This document shows, in pieces, positions 43,267 through 51,165 of a DNA stretch of 64,000 nucleotides; the stretch's first letter is position 1, and each line of letters starts with the position of its first letter. Source of the stretch: Luteimonas chenhongjianii (GTDB taxonomy: Bacteria; Pseudomonadota; Gammaproteobacteria; Xanthomonadales; Xanthomonadaceae); the NCBI RefSeq assembly GCF_002327105.1, contig NZ_CP023406.1:2232001-2296000 (forward strand), in the 5' to 3' direction. Position numbers and translations under genes: made by a program. The notes beneath the pieces are model-generated. The model had not been told where the DNA came from and ran no database searches. It saw nothing but the letters and a program-made list of their open reading frames with translations.

Positions 43267-44346
43267 ATGTGCGACAACCACCAGAAGCCGATCACGGCTT
43301 CGGATACCCCCGCGTTTTTCGGAATCGACCGTTACGGCTTTCCGGAAGCGGGCGAGCATCCCCTCGACCCGCCGGAATATTACCCACCGTATTTCTGGAG
43401 CGAGCGCTTCAAGAAGCTCGGCTACCACTGCGAAGAGCTTCGCGACGGTTTCTACTGGGTCACCAGCGGTGGCTATGACGCGGCGTTCGTCGTAACGGAA
43501 GAAGGCGTGATCGCGATTGATGCTCCACCGACGCTCGGCGAGAACATGCTGGCTGCGATCGAGGAGGTCACCGACAAGCCGGTGACGCATGTGATCTACA
43601 GCCATTGGCACACCGACCATATCGGCGCCGCCTCGGTCTACGGACCGGACGTCGAGATTGTGGCGCACGAAATCACGAAAGAACTGCTGGAGCGGTTCCC
43701 GGATCCGGGCCGGCCGCTTCCGACGCTGACTTTCGACAAGGAGCATGTGCTGACGGTTGGTGGCGTGACCCTGGAGCTGTCCTACAAGGGTGAAAACCAT
43801 TGCCCCGGCAATATCTTCATCTACGCACCTGCCCAGAAGGTGCTGACCTGCATCGACATCATCAGCCCTGGCAGTGCGACTTTCATGCACTGCGATGCCT
43901 CGCAGAATATCACCGCATGGTACGAGGCCCAGCACCAGATCATGGAGTATGACTTCGACTTCCTCGTCGCCGGTCATCACATGAAGTACGGCACGCCCGA
44001 ACTTGTCAAGGAGTCGATCGAGTATTTCGCCGACATTCTTGAAGGTGCGCAGGCGGCCATCGATATCTACTCGAGATCCGACCGGCTCATCGATATCCTG
44101 CTGAAGCCAGGTCTCGACCGCTTCTGGGTTGGAAGTGAGAACTGGATCAACTCGATGGTCAACTACGCGACCAAGCACGTGCTCGAGAAGAAGACCAGCA
44201 ATGGCAAGCTCTGGTCCGAGCGTTTGGCGGGTGTGACCACGCAGACCAAGTATCACGCCTATACCGTCATGGAGTCGATCCGCCTTGAGCGGCCGCGGCC
44301 CAACTACCGGCTGCGCGGCGAGAACCCACCGCCGTTCCTCGCCTGA
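43267..44346 (+). CDS. MBL-fold metallo-hydrolase
   Basis: 359 residues. Metallo-beta-lactamase fold with the zinc motif HWHTDH at residues 113-118, the third His in GENHCPGNI and further His in VAGHHMKYG. The N-terminal 60 residues contain a Pro/Tyr-rich region (DPPEYYPPYFWSERFKKLGY) and the C-terminal 100 residues form a helical extension beyond the usual fold. The substrate is unknown; position between an alcohol and an aldehyde dehydrogenase suggests hydrolysis of an ester or lactone intermediate, which is inference. Gap of 44 bp to the upstream gene. Confidence 0.87.
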   Translation: MCDNHQKPITASDTPAFFGIDRYGFPEAGEHPLDPPEYYPPYFWSERFKKLGYHCEELRDGFYWVTSGGYDAAFVVTEEGVIAIDAPPTLGENMLAAIEEVTDKPVTHVIYSHWHTDHIGAASVYGPDVEIVAHEITKELLERFPDPGRPLPTLTFDKEHVLTVGGVTLELSYKGENHCPGNIFIYAPAQKVLTCIDIISPGSATFMHCDASQNITAWYEAQHQIMEYDFDFLVAGHHMKYGTPELVKESIEYFADILEGAQAAIDIYSRSDRLIDILLKPGLDRFWVGSENWINSMVNYATKHVLEKKTSNGKLWSERLAGVTTQTKYHAYTVMESIRLERPRPNYRLRGENPPPFLA

Positions 44347-44372
44347 GCTGACAGGATCCGGATCAATCATTG

Positions 44373-45848
44373 ATGGCCACTTACTCTGCCAATAACTGGA
44401 TCGACGGCAGCTTCGTCTCTTCGTCGAAGCGCAGCAACTCCATCAATCCAGCGACCTATGAATCCATCGGAGACTATGCCGATGAGGGCGGCGCAGCTGC
44501 AGCTGCCGCCATCAAGGCTGCATCCGGCGCTTTTCGCGGCACGGGCTGGGCGCACGACACCGAACTCCGCGCCAGGGTTCTCGACCAGATGGCGGCGGCG
44601 ATCGAGGGGAACCGGGATCGGCTGATTGACATCCTTTCGCTCGAGAACGGCAAGGTTCGTGGCGAAGCTGCACTCGAAGTCGATGGGAGCCCCAGCAAGC
44701 TGCGCTACTGGGCCGGGATGGCGCGCACGGAGGCGGGACGCGCCACGCAGCCGCGACCCGGGTGCCTTTCAATCATCCTGCGCCAGCCCATGGGTGTGGC
44801 AGGCGTGATCGTGCCTTGGAACTCGCCAGTCATCCTGGGGACCAGGTCGTTCGCGCCGGCCCTGGCGGCAGGATGCACGGTGGTGGTGAAGATGCCCGGC
44901 CAAGTCGCGCAGACTGCGGCCGTGCTGGCAGAGATTTTCGCCGACGTGACAGATCTCCCGGCCGGCGTCATGAACATCTTCGCGGAGAGCGGATCAGAGG
45001 GCGCCGCACTGTTGGTGGAAAGTGCGGATGTGCCAACGATCAGCTTCACAGGAAGCACGAAGACCGGGGCGCTTATCGGGGCGGTCGGCGCGCGCCGGAT
45101 GAAGCGTTTTGGACTCGAGCTGGGCGGCAAGGCGCCCATGATCGTGTTCGATGACGCTGACATTCAGCCCATGCTGCCTGTGCTCGAAAAGGCGCTGACG
45201 GTTTTCGCCGGCCAGTTCTGCATGACCGGTTCCCGGCTTCTCGTGCAAGACGCGGTCTACGATGTCGTCCGCGATGGACTTGCGGACCGGCTGCGCAACG
45301 TGCGGGTCGGACCTGCCTCCGATCCGGCAAGCGACATGGGGCCGCTGATCGACAAGGCGAATGTCTCACGCGTCGACGAAGTCGTCAGGCAAGCCTTGGT
45401 GCATGGTGCGACAGCGGTTGTCCGAGGCGGGCCGCTGACCAGCGGTCCGCTGGCAAAAGGTGCTTTCTTCCAGCCCGCCATGCTCGAAGTCACCGACAAC
45501 AGCCTGGCGATCGTGCAGGAAGAAACGTTCGGTCCGGTTCTCACCATCCAGCGTTTCAGCAATGAAGCGGAAGCCGTCGCGCTTGCCAATGACAGCGATT
45601 ACGGGTTGTCAGCCAGCGTCTGGACTCGCGATATCGACCGCGCCCTGCGCATCGCCGGGGCGCTGGAGGCTGGCAGCGTCTTTGTGAATGATTGGGCGAA
45701 GGTATATGACGGCACGGAAGAGGGCGGGTTCAAGCAATCGGGCCTGGGCAGGCTCAACGGGCATGCCGCGCTTGATGACTTCATCGAGTACAAGCACATC
45801 GCGCTGAAGCCTGGTTTGGCTGGACCGTCGACGTGGCCGCCGCGCTGA
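44373..45848 (+). CDS. Aldehyde dehydrogenase (NAD(P)-dependent)
   Basis: 491 residues of the ALDH superfamily. Catalytic C283 (FAGQFCMTGSR), general base E249 (LELGGKAP), IVPWNSPVI, FTGSTKTGALIG and EETFGPVLTIQRF are clear. It resembles betaine/aminoaldehyde or vanillin-type dehydrogenases. An in-frame TTG immediately precedes the ATG chosen as start; the AGGA seen upstream is far away, so translation is weak or coupled. A decayed copy of its 3' third lies at 48183-48625, making this the surviving parent. Confidence 0.92.
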   Translation: MATYSANNWIDGSFVSSSKRSNSINPATYESIGDYADEGGAAAAAAIKAASGAFRGTGWAHDTELRARVLDQMAAAIEGNRDRLIDILSLENGKVRGEAALEVDGSPSKLRYWAGMARTEAGRATQPRPGCLSIILRQPMGVAGVIVPWNSPVILGTRSFAPALAAGCTVVVKMPGQVAQTAAVLAEIFADVTDLPAGVMNIFAESGSEGAALLVESADVPTISFTGSTKTGALIGAVGARRMKRFGLELGGKAPMIVFDDADIQPMLPVLEKALTVFAGQFCMTGSRLLVQDAVYDVVRDGLADRLRNVRVGPASDPASDMGPLIDKANVSRVDEVVRQALVHGATAVVRGGPLTSGPLAKGAFFQPAMLEVTDNSLAIVQEETFGPVLTIQRFSNEAEAVALANDSDYGLSASVWTRDIDRALRIAGALEAGSVFVNDWAKVYDGTEEGGFKQSGLGRLNGHAALDDFIEYKHIALKPGLAGPSTWPPR

Positions 45849-46036
45849 GATGGCGCTGCAATCACCCCCCACTTGAAGGCGGCGAGCGCAGTATCTCGTT
45901 GGCGTTACGTCCGGTTGATAGCTGCCCATGTCGCAACACGAGCCAACTCTGGATCGGGCCAACGCGGCCTCAGTCTTCTCCCAAGTCAAGGGAAAGAGAC
46001 ACTCACTCGTGTAACACACTCAGAAGGATTTCCATT

Positions 46037-46672
46037 ATGTCAAAAGATGACACTTTGCTCACGCCCGACAACCACGCGCTGATCATGATTGATCATCAGT
46101 ACCTTCAGTTGCTTTCTGTGCGATCCCATACCGTGGAAGAGGTGGTTTCGAACGCAGTGATCACCGCTCGCACGGCAAAGATCTTCGATGTGCCGACGTT
46201 GTTCACGACCGCATTCGCAGAACGTCAGGAGCTCATCAAGGAAATCCAGGTGATCGACCCCGAGCAGGTACCGATCGATCGAACCGGATTGAACTCGTGG
46301 GACGATCAACGTGTTGTTGATTGGGTAGAGGCGACGGGGAAGAAGAAGCTCGTGATGGCCGGTCTCTGGACCGAAGTCTGCTTGGCCATGCCGGTCCTGT
46401 CTTCCCTGGCTGCGGGGTACGAGGTCTATATCGTGACCGACGCCTCGGGTGGCAGCAGTCCGGAAGCGCATGAGCGCGCAGTGCAGCGAATGATTCAGGC
46501 CGGCGCCCGGCCAATCACCTCATTGGCTTATCTGAGTGAATTGCAGCGCGACTGGAAGTACGAGAGCACCGCGACAGACGTGGTGAACCTCGCCGTAGAA
46601 ATGGGCACTGCAAGTGGTCACGGATTGCGCTGGGTATGGCAACTTCAGGGCCTCAAGGAAGGCACACGCTGA
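46037..46672 (+). CDS. Isochorismatase-family cysteine hydrolase (first copy)
   Basis: 211 residues. Alpha/beta fold of the isochorismatase/YcaC group: LIMIDHQYLQLLSV (catalytic Asp in IMIDHQ), Lys in GKKKLVMAG, and the Cys in LWTEVCLAMPVLSSL, giving the D-K-C set of hydrolases such as YcaC. SD AAGGATTT before the ATG. It differs substantially from the second copy 335 bp downstream. Substrate unknown; hydrolysis of an amide or an imine from the preceding dehydrogenases is possible. Confidence 0.87.
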   Translation: MSKDDTLLTPDNHALIMIDHQYLQLLSVRSHTVEEVVSNAVITARTAKIFDVPTLFTTAFAERQELIKEIQVIDPEQVPIDRTGLNSWDDQRVVDWVEATGKKKLVMAGLWTEVCLAMPVLSSLAAGYEVYIVTDASGGSSPEAHERAVQRMIQAGARPITSLAYLSELQRDWKYESTATDVVNLAVEMGTASGHGLRWVWQLQGLKEGTR

Positions 46673-47007
46673 AGGATCAGCCCAGGATCGTTGGTCTGCG
46701 GCAGGCTTTCTACTGGGCCCTCGATTCAAATGCTCCTTCCCGATGTTGTCGGCCGGCGCGCCTTTGACCCGCTCGACGACTCGCATCTGTCCGGCGCGGC
46801 AGCGAAGGCCTGGGCCTGGCCAGAGGCCGGTGAGTGTCAGGGTGCCAAGCCGCCGGACCAGAACGAGAGCTTTAACTCTGCGCTGCGCTCCGTCGAAGCA
46901 CGACTCGCAGCAAGCATGCAAACACCACGATCCCGGTGCCCGTCCACGTCGCCGCAGGCGATTGTTGCCGCGCAGAACCTATCTCCCTTACAACACCAGA
47001 GAACATC
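46673..47007. other. Spacer between the two isochorismatase-type genes
   Basis: 335 bp with one open frame of 106 codons that has no recognised product. A stretch near 46700-46860 is GC-rich and may be a degraded gene end. No terminator or repeat was recognised. The second hydrolase begins at the end of this spacer without a clear Shine-Dalgarno sequence. Confidence 0.35.
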
Positions 47008-47652
47008 ATGACGAGTGAAGCGATTCGCAATCCCCAGACAGACCAACTACTGACGCCTGAGAATTCCGCGTTCATCATTATCGACTACCAACCTGTCCAG
47101 GTCTCGTCGATTCGCTCAATGCCGCGCGACGAGCTGGTGTTCAACATCGTGAGCACCGCCAAGGCGGCGGTGAATTACAACCTTCCGATCATTCATTCGA
47201 CCGTGAATATCGCGACGGGGCGCAACAAGCCGCCGATTCCAGAACTGCTGGAGGTGCTCGGGCACCTGCCGACCTACGACCGCACCTCGATCAACAGCTG
47301 GGAAGACATGGGGTTCAAGGAAGCGGTCAAGGCGATTGGCCGCCGGAAGCTCATCATGACCGCGCTTTGGACCGAGGCATGCCTGATCTTTCCTGCGCTC
47401 GATGCAATCCAGGAAGGATACGAGGTCTACGTGCCTGTCGATGCGGTCGGCGGCACTTCTCTGACTGCGCATGAGGCGGCGCTGCGTCGCATGGAGCAGG
47501 CGGGCGTGAAGCTGATCAGCCGGGTACAGATGTACTGTGAGCTGCAACGCGACTGGTCGCGTGAGGCGACGGTCCCGGGCTTCATGGGTGTCTTCGAGAA
47601 CTTCGGGGGTTTCAACGCCGAAAAGGCGGCCGAGGAATCAGCCAAGAAGTAG
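47008..47652 (+). CDS. Isochorismatase-family cysteine hydrolase (second copy)
   Basis: 214 residues with the same fold as the previous hydrolase: AFIIIDYQPVQVSSIRSMPR (Asp of IIDYQ), Lys in GRRKLIMTALWTEACLIF, Cys in the same TEAC motif, and VYVPVDAVGGTSLTAHEAAL. It is a tandem but diverged paralogue of 46037-46672. A broken third copy of this same protein is found at 48689-48985, where the segments for the start and for RNKPPIPEL are still readable. It may act on a related substrate. Confidence 0.86.
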   Translation: MTSEAIRNPQTDQLLTPENSAFIIIDYQPVQVSSIRSMPRDELVFNIVSTAKAAVNYNLPIIHSTVNIATGRNKPPIPELLEVLGHLPTYDRTSINSWEDMGFKEAVKAIGRRKLIMTALWTEACLIFPALDAIQEGYEVYVPVDAVGGTSLTAHEAALRRMEQAGVKLISRVQMYCELQRDWSREATVPGFMGVFENFGGFNAEKAAEESAKK

Positions 47653-47822
47653 GCGAAGGTCTGACATCTGCTGGTGGTAGGGTCGCTACTTCGCCTACCA
47701 CCAAGCAGCCTGCAAGGAGAAGCGCGAATGAGCGAACCATTCATCGCTCTGCGCCGGCCCCGCAGTGGCGCGTGCCGCTCGGGCGCGCACTCATCTTGTC
47801 CATCATGTTCACAGAGGCTGAA

Positions 47823-48128
47823 ATGAGCGAGAAACCTGCAGTTCGGATTTCATACGAGGATCAAGGCCACAAGGGTCGCTTTGTCGCCCGTATCACTGGT
47901 GTCGACGGAGAGGGCGAACTGACCATCTCGAAGACTTCAGATGTATTGGTCATTGCAGACCGCACTTTCGCACCCGATACGCTCCGCGGCACGGGCGCCG
48001 CCTTGGCACTGGTCGAGGCCCTGATTGCGGACGCCCGAGCCAAGGGTTATCGCGTTATACCGCTTTGCCCCTACGTGCGAGCGCAGTCGCTGAAGCATCC
48101 GGAGTGGGTGGATGTCATCCAGCAGTGA
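47823..48128 (+). CDS. Small GNAT-type (YjdJ-like) acetyltransferase domain protein
   Basis: 101 residues. Compact Gcn5-related domain of the PF14542 type: ARITGVDGEGELTISKTSDV, LVIADRTFAPDTLRGTGAAL (acetyl-CoA loop RGTGAA) and a C-terminal IPLCPYVRAQSLKHPEW. Probably binds acetyl-CoA; members such as YjdJ are poorly characterised. The SD AGAGG is near the ATG. It lies between the functional and the decayed parts of the aldehyde dehydrogenase/hydrolase region and is the last intact gene of that cluster. Confidence 0.75.
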   Translation: MSEKPAVRISYEDQGHKGRFVARITGVDGEGELTISKTSDVLVIADRTFAPDTLRGTGAALALVEALIADARAKGYRVIPLCPYVRAQSLKHPEWVDVIQQ

Positions 48129-48182
48129 GGCGGTTATGCGCTCGACCGATCATGCTTGCCACGACTTTGTCGTGTGAAAAAA

Positions 48183-48625
48183 CGAAGTGACGGCGGGTAT
48201 TTCTGCCCCAGGCTTGCAAGACGATCTGTGGCTGAGCAGTGCCCACAATCGTACTCGAGCTCGCCAGCAACAGCCTCGTTATCGTGCAGAAAAAGACCTT
48301 TTGTCCCGTTCTCACCATCCAGCGCTTCTGCGATGAGAACGAACGATCAGCCCCGCCAACGACAGTGACTGCGGTTGTCGGCCAGCATTTTCCCACGCGA
48401 CCTCGAACGCGCCCTGCGGGTAGCCCATGCCCTGGAGCCGGGCAGGGTCCTCGTGAACGGTTGGGCGAAGGTGTACGACGGTACGGAGTAGGGTGGGTCA
48501 AGCTGTCTGGACTTGACAGGTTGAACGGCCACGCCGCGCTCGACGCCTTCATTGAGTACAAGCACATCGCGCTGAATCCGCGACTGGCCGGGCCGCCGAT
48601 GCGGTCGCCACTGCCTTCGCGCTCG
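48183..48625 (+). pseudogene. Decayed 3' third of an aldehyde dehydrogenase
   Basis: In pieces that change frame, the translation follows the end of the 44373-45848 protein: ASNSLVIVQKKTFCPVLTIQ against DNSLAIVQEETFGPVLTIQ, then RLNGHAALDAFIEYKHIAL against RLNGHAALDDFIEYKHIAL. Between these the reading frame is broken and an internal stop occurs. No start and no catalytic Cys region remain. It precedes a broken isochorismatase-type gene, repeating the gene order of the intact block upstream. Confidence 0.8.
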
Positions 48626-48688
48626 ACCTGGGACTCGTCGGCTCGACATGACTCCCATTTGACCACCAAGAGCACCTTCCATTACTCG

Positions 48689-48985
48689 CGGAACGATCCG
48701 AAACCCCACACCGACCAGGTTTTGTCGCCCGAGATTGCACCCTTGATTGTCATCGACTAGCCAGCCGGTGCAGGCCTCCTCGATCGCTCGATGGCGCGCG
48801 AGGAGCTGTGCTTAGTATCACGAGTGTCGCCAAGGCGGCGGTAAAACTTCGCATTCCGATTCGTCCATTCGACGGTCAACGACCAGACCGGCCCAACAAG
48901 CCGCCGATCCAGGAACTGCAGGGACGTGCTCGGCCGCCTGCCGACGTACAGGGCAGGGGGCCGGAAGCTGGAAATCGCGTCCTAC
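48689..48985 (+). pseudogene. Broken isochorismatase-type hydrolase (third copy)
   Basis: The segment NDPKPHTDQVLSPEIAPLIV is a diverged copy of NPQTDQLLTPENSAFIII of the 47008-47652 protein and runs into a TAG at 48758. After frame change, SVAKAAVKLRIPI and RPNKPPIQEL match STAKAAVNYNLPI and RNKPPIPEL of the intact gene. The middle of the protein is shortened and the catalytic Cys part is lost. Confidence 0.8.
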
Positions 48986-49097
48986 GGCGAATGTAGCCCG
49001 TGACGTCGGCTGCTATGCAGCCCGGAGCATTCGGGAGCCGCGATGGATGGGGGCACCTCTGCGGGTATGATTCCGTCACCGTTGCGGGGAGCGGATC

Positions 49098-49505
49098 ATG
49101 AAAGGACTCATCGTCGCGGCTCTTGCTGCGATCAGCACACCAGCCGTCGCTCAGGACGTCCACAAATGCGTCAACTGGCAGGGTGCCGCCACCTACCAGT
49201 CGGAACCCTGTCCGCAAGGCCAGCGTCTTGATCGCGTCTATACGCCGACACACGCCGAAGTAGATGGGCGCGCTGTCCGCAACTTCGTGCCTTCGGCTGG
49301 TGGATCTCGAGATGCCCTCGCGCCTGCGTATGGCCAAACCATGAGTGCCACCGGCCGCATCAAGTCAGATGCTGCCTGCGGTGCAGCGAAAGCCGTTTTC
49401 GGTCATGGCACTGCCACCAACGGCCACCGCAACATCGATTCCCTCCGCACCGGCTCTAGCGTCGTCTCAGAACACTGCAACCACTCCCGCGGGCCGGGAC
49501 GCTAA
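49098..49505 (+). CDS. Exported DUF4124-like small protein
   Basis: 135 residues. Signal peptide of about 19 residues (LIVAALAAISTPAVA), followed by VHKCVNWQGAATYQSEPCPQ, which matches the Cys-containing core of DUF4124 proteins of Xanthomonadaceae. After that the sequence is hydrophilic and unlike known relatives, so the 3' part may be frameshifted or replaced. Start ATG with GGAG nearby. Function unknown. Confidence 0.55.
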   Translation: MKGLIVAALAAISTPAVAQDVHKCVNWQGAATYQSEPCPQGQRLDRVYTPTHAEVDGRAVRNFVPSAGGSRDALAPAYGQTMSATGRIKSDAACGAAKAVFGHGTATNGHRNIDSLRTGSSVVSEHCNHSRGPGR

Positions 49506-49576
49506 GGGGGCGGGCATAGCGCCACGGAAGAATACGTTCGAACAGTCGGCTCAGATAGCGCTCGACCCCGTGCTCG

Positions 49577-49738
49577 ATGCAAGAGCGCGCCTCGAGATTC
49601 TCACGTCAGTTGGACGACAAGTTCAATCTCTATGTACCAACGCTGGAGGCGGCTTGGCGACAAAGATCGCCCGCGGCGAAGAGCGGCAAATCTGCAAAGA
49701 AGAAGGTAGCCGCGAAGAAGGTGGCGGCTCAGTCCTAG
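49577..49738 (+). other. Short Lys/Ala-rich orphan ORF, probable gene 3'-end fragment
   Basis: From ATG 49577 a 53-codon frame reads FSRQLDDKFNLYVPTLEAAW and then a tail of Lys/Ala blocks (KSAKKKVAAKKVAA), ending TAG. The tail is like the C-termini of phasins or histone-like proteins, but the front is not recognised. No Shine-Dalgarno sequence is seen, so it may be the remaining 3' end of a decayed gene. Confidence 0.3.
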
Positions 49739-49969
49739 AGCCGGCGTGTTGTGCCGGGTAGTAGTTGGAAGAAACGCTTCGTGTCGACGCGCTGTTCTCA
49801 AGCAGCTGCAGAGGCTCTCTGTCACTCGCGGCGGACAAGCGCTTAGGGAACTTCCCAGCCGCCTTACTGCCCGCTACGACACTTCGGAATCACTCATCCC
49901 AAGGATTGGTGGACACCCAAAACTACGGAAGTCGCACATGTGTCTACGCCTTTGTGCGTTGGGAACTTC

Positions 49970-50000
49970 GATGTACATGCGTTAGTGCATAAGATGTACA
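49970..50000. repeat. Two direct GATGTACA repeats upstream of the dif-like site
   Basis: GATGTACA at 49970-49977 and 49993-50000, start-to-start distance 23 bp (about two helical turns). Each contains the palindrome TGTACA. They lie about 107-137 bp upstream of the dif-like site and 220-250 bp upstream of the recombinase start. Confidence 0.4.
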
Positions 50001-50008
50001 CGTTAAGT
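49982..50008. other. Degenerate dif-like sequence (possible remnant site)
   Basis: TTAGTGCATAA, a 5-nt centre GATGT, and ACACGTTAAGT roughly resemble the XerC and XerD arms of dif (the second arm matches E. coli dif at about 7 of 11 positions). The centre is one base short. It could be a hybrid or decayed recombination site left by an integrated element, or chance resemblance. Confidence 0.25.
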
Positions 50009-50106
50009 GCGTGCGCGGAGCATTGAAGAGTGCGGTGCCCAGGCGCATTCCTGGGGGTCAGAGCACCGACCGACGCTGGAGATGCACCCTAGCGGCCCGC
50101 TCCATG

Positions 50107-50134
50107 ACTTCGCATAATGTATATTATGTAAGAT
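50107..50134 (+). other. dif: dif-like XerCD recombination site
   Basis: 28-bp site with XerC-type arm ACTTCGCATAA, 6-bp centre TGTATA and XerD-type arm TTATGTAAGAT. Compared with E. coli dif as I recall it, 23 of 28 positions agree, including the whole centre and the inner arm halves CGCATAA and TTATGT; the mismatches are in the outer bases. Such a match is not expected by chance. It lies about 85 bp upstream of a tyrosine recombinase gene. It could be the replication terminus dif, or a copy carried by a dif-integrating element. Confidence 0.82.
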
Positions 50135-50219
50135 TCCGGGCTGTGTAGGGCCGAAGTATCACAACTATCTGAATTTGAACGTGTTTCGCCCTGTGTGGTC
50201 TGCGGGGTTTTTACACTTG

Positions 50220-51152
50220 GTGTCACTAACACCGATTTATGTCGATCTTCTGGACGCCTACGGGCGCTTCTTACGGGTCTGTGGGCGGTCGCCGAAGACG
50301 GTGACCGCGTACTGCGCCGTGGTCGCCCGGTTCCTGCCTGTGCAGGCCGACGGCGACGCCGACGACCCGGTGCGGCGTTACCTGCGCGCTCGTGGGCAGA
50401 CGCTGTCGGCGAATTCGGTGAATCTGGAGATCTCGGCGCTTCGGTCTTGGTTCGCCTGGCGAAACATGGTCGACCCTGCCGGCTGGCAGCCCTCGGGCTG
50501 GCCCAGGAAGCGACGCGTGCCCGAGCGCATGGTTCGGGCGCTGGACGACCACGAAATGGGCGTGCTGTTGGCGGCGCCGGATCTGTCGACGTTCGTGGGC
50601 CTGCGCGACCACCTGATCATGGCCACGCTGTACCAGTGCGGGCTGCGTGCCAGCGAGCTCGTCGCGCTGACGCTGGGCGACGTGCTGCTGGATGGTCTGC
50701 TGCACGTGCACGGCAAAGGCAACAAGTACCGGCTGGTGCCGTTCGGCGGCCAATGGCATGGGCTGCTGCGGACCTACCTGCAGAAGCGCGCGGCGCAGAA
50801 GCCCGGCAAGCGGTCGGCGCTGTTCCTGACCGCCCAGGGCCGGCCGCTGCGCGACGGCCGCAGCGTGTGGGTGATCGTCAACCGGTACGCCCGCCGATCG
50901 CTGGGGCTGGGCTGCGGGTTCTCGCGGCTCGAAGCGCACACGCGTGGCCGGCCCTGGCAGGGCCACTACCCGCACCTGCTGCGCGCCTCGTTCGCCACCG
51001 AATTGATGAAGTCCGGCCTCGACATCTTCGCCATCGCGCAGATGCTGGGCCACGAAAGCGCCGAGACCACCACGCGCTACCTTGGCCTCGACATGGAGCA
51101 CCTGCGTGTCGCCGCGGCGCATCACCCGCGCGCGCGGCGCGCCAGCGAGTGA
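50220..51152 (+). CDS. Tyrosine recombinase (XerC/D-like integrase) next to dif
   Basis: 310 residues from GTG. N-terminal SAM-like core-binding domain (LLDAYGRFLRVCGRSPKTVT) and catalytic domain with all active residues: R143 (CGLRASEL), K166 (HGKGNK), H252 and R255 (HLLRASF), H278 (LGHESAETTTRY) and nucleophile Y287. No C-terminal extension. Longer starts (GTG 50181, TTG 50175) are possible; no Shine-Dalgarno sequence is obvious for any. Position right after a dif-like site suggests it acts there or belongs to an element integrated there. Xanthomonads normally encode XerC and XerD elsewhere. Confidence 0.9.
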   Translation: MSLTPIYVDLLDAYGRFLRVCGRSPKTVTAYCAVVARFLPVQADGDADDPVRRYLRARGQTLSANSVNLEISALRSWFAWRNMVDPAGWQPSGWPRKRRVPERMVRALDDHEMGVLLAAPDLSTFVGLRDHLIMATLYQCGLRASELVALTLGDVLLDGLLHVHGKGNKYRLVPFGGQWHGLLRTYLQKRAAQKPGKRSALFLTAQGRPLRDGRSVWVIVNRYARRSLGLGCGFSRLEAHTRGRPWQGHYPHLLRASFATELMKSGLDIFAIAQMLGHESAETTTRYLGLDMEHLRVAAAHHPRARRASE

Positions 51153-51165
51153 CCGACGGGCGGCC

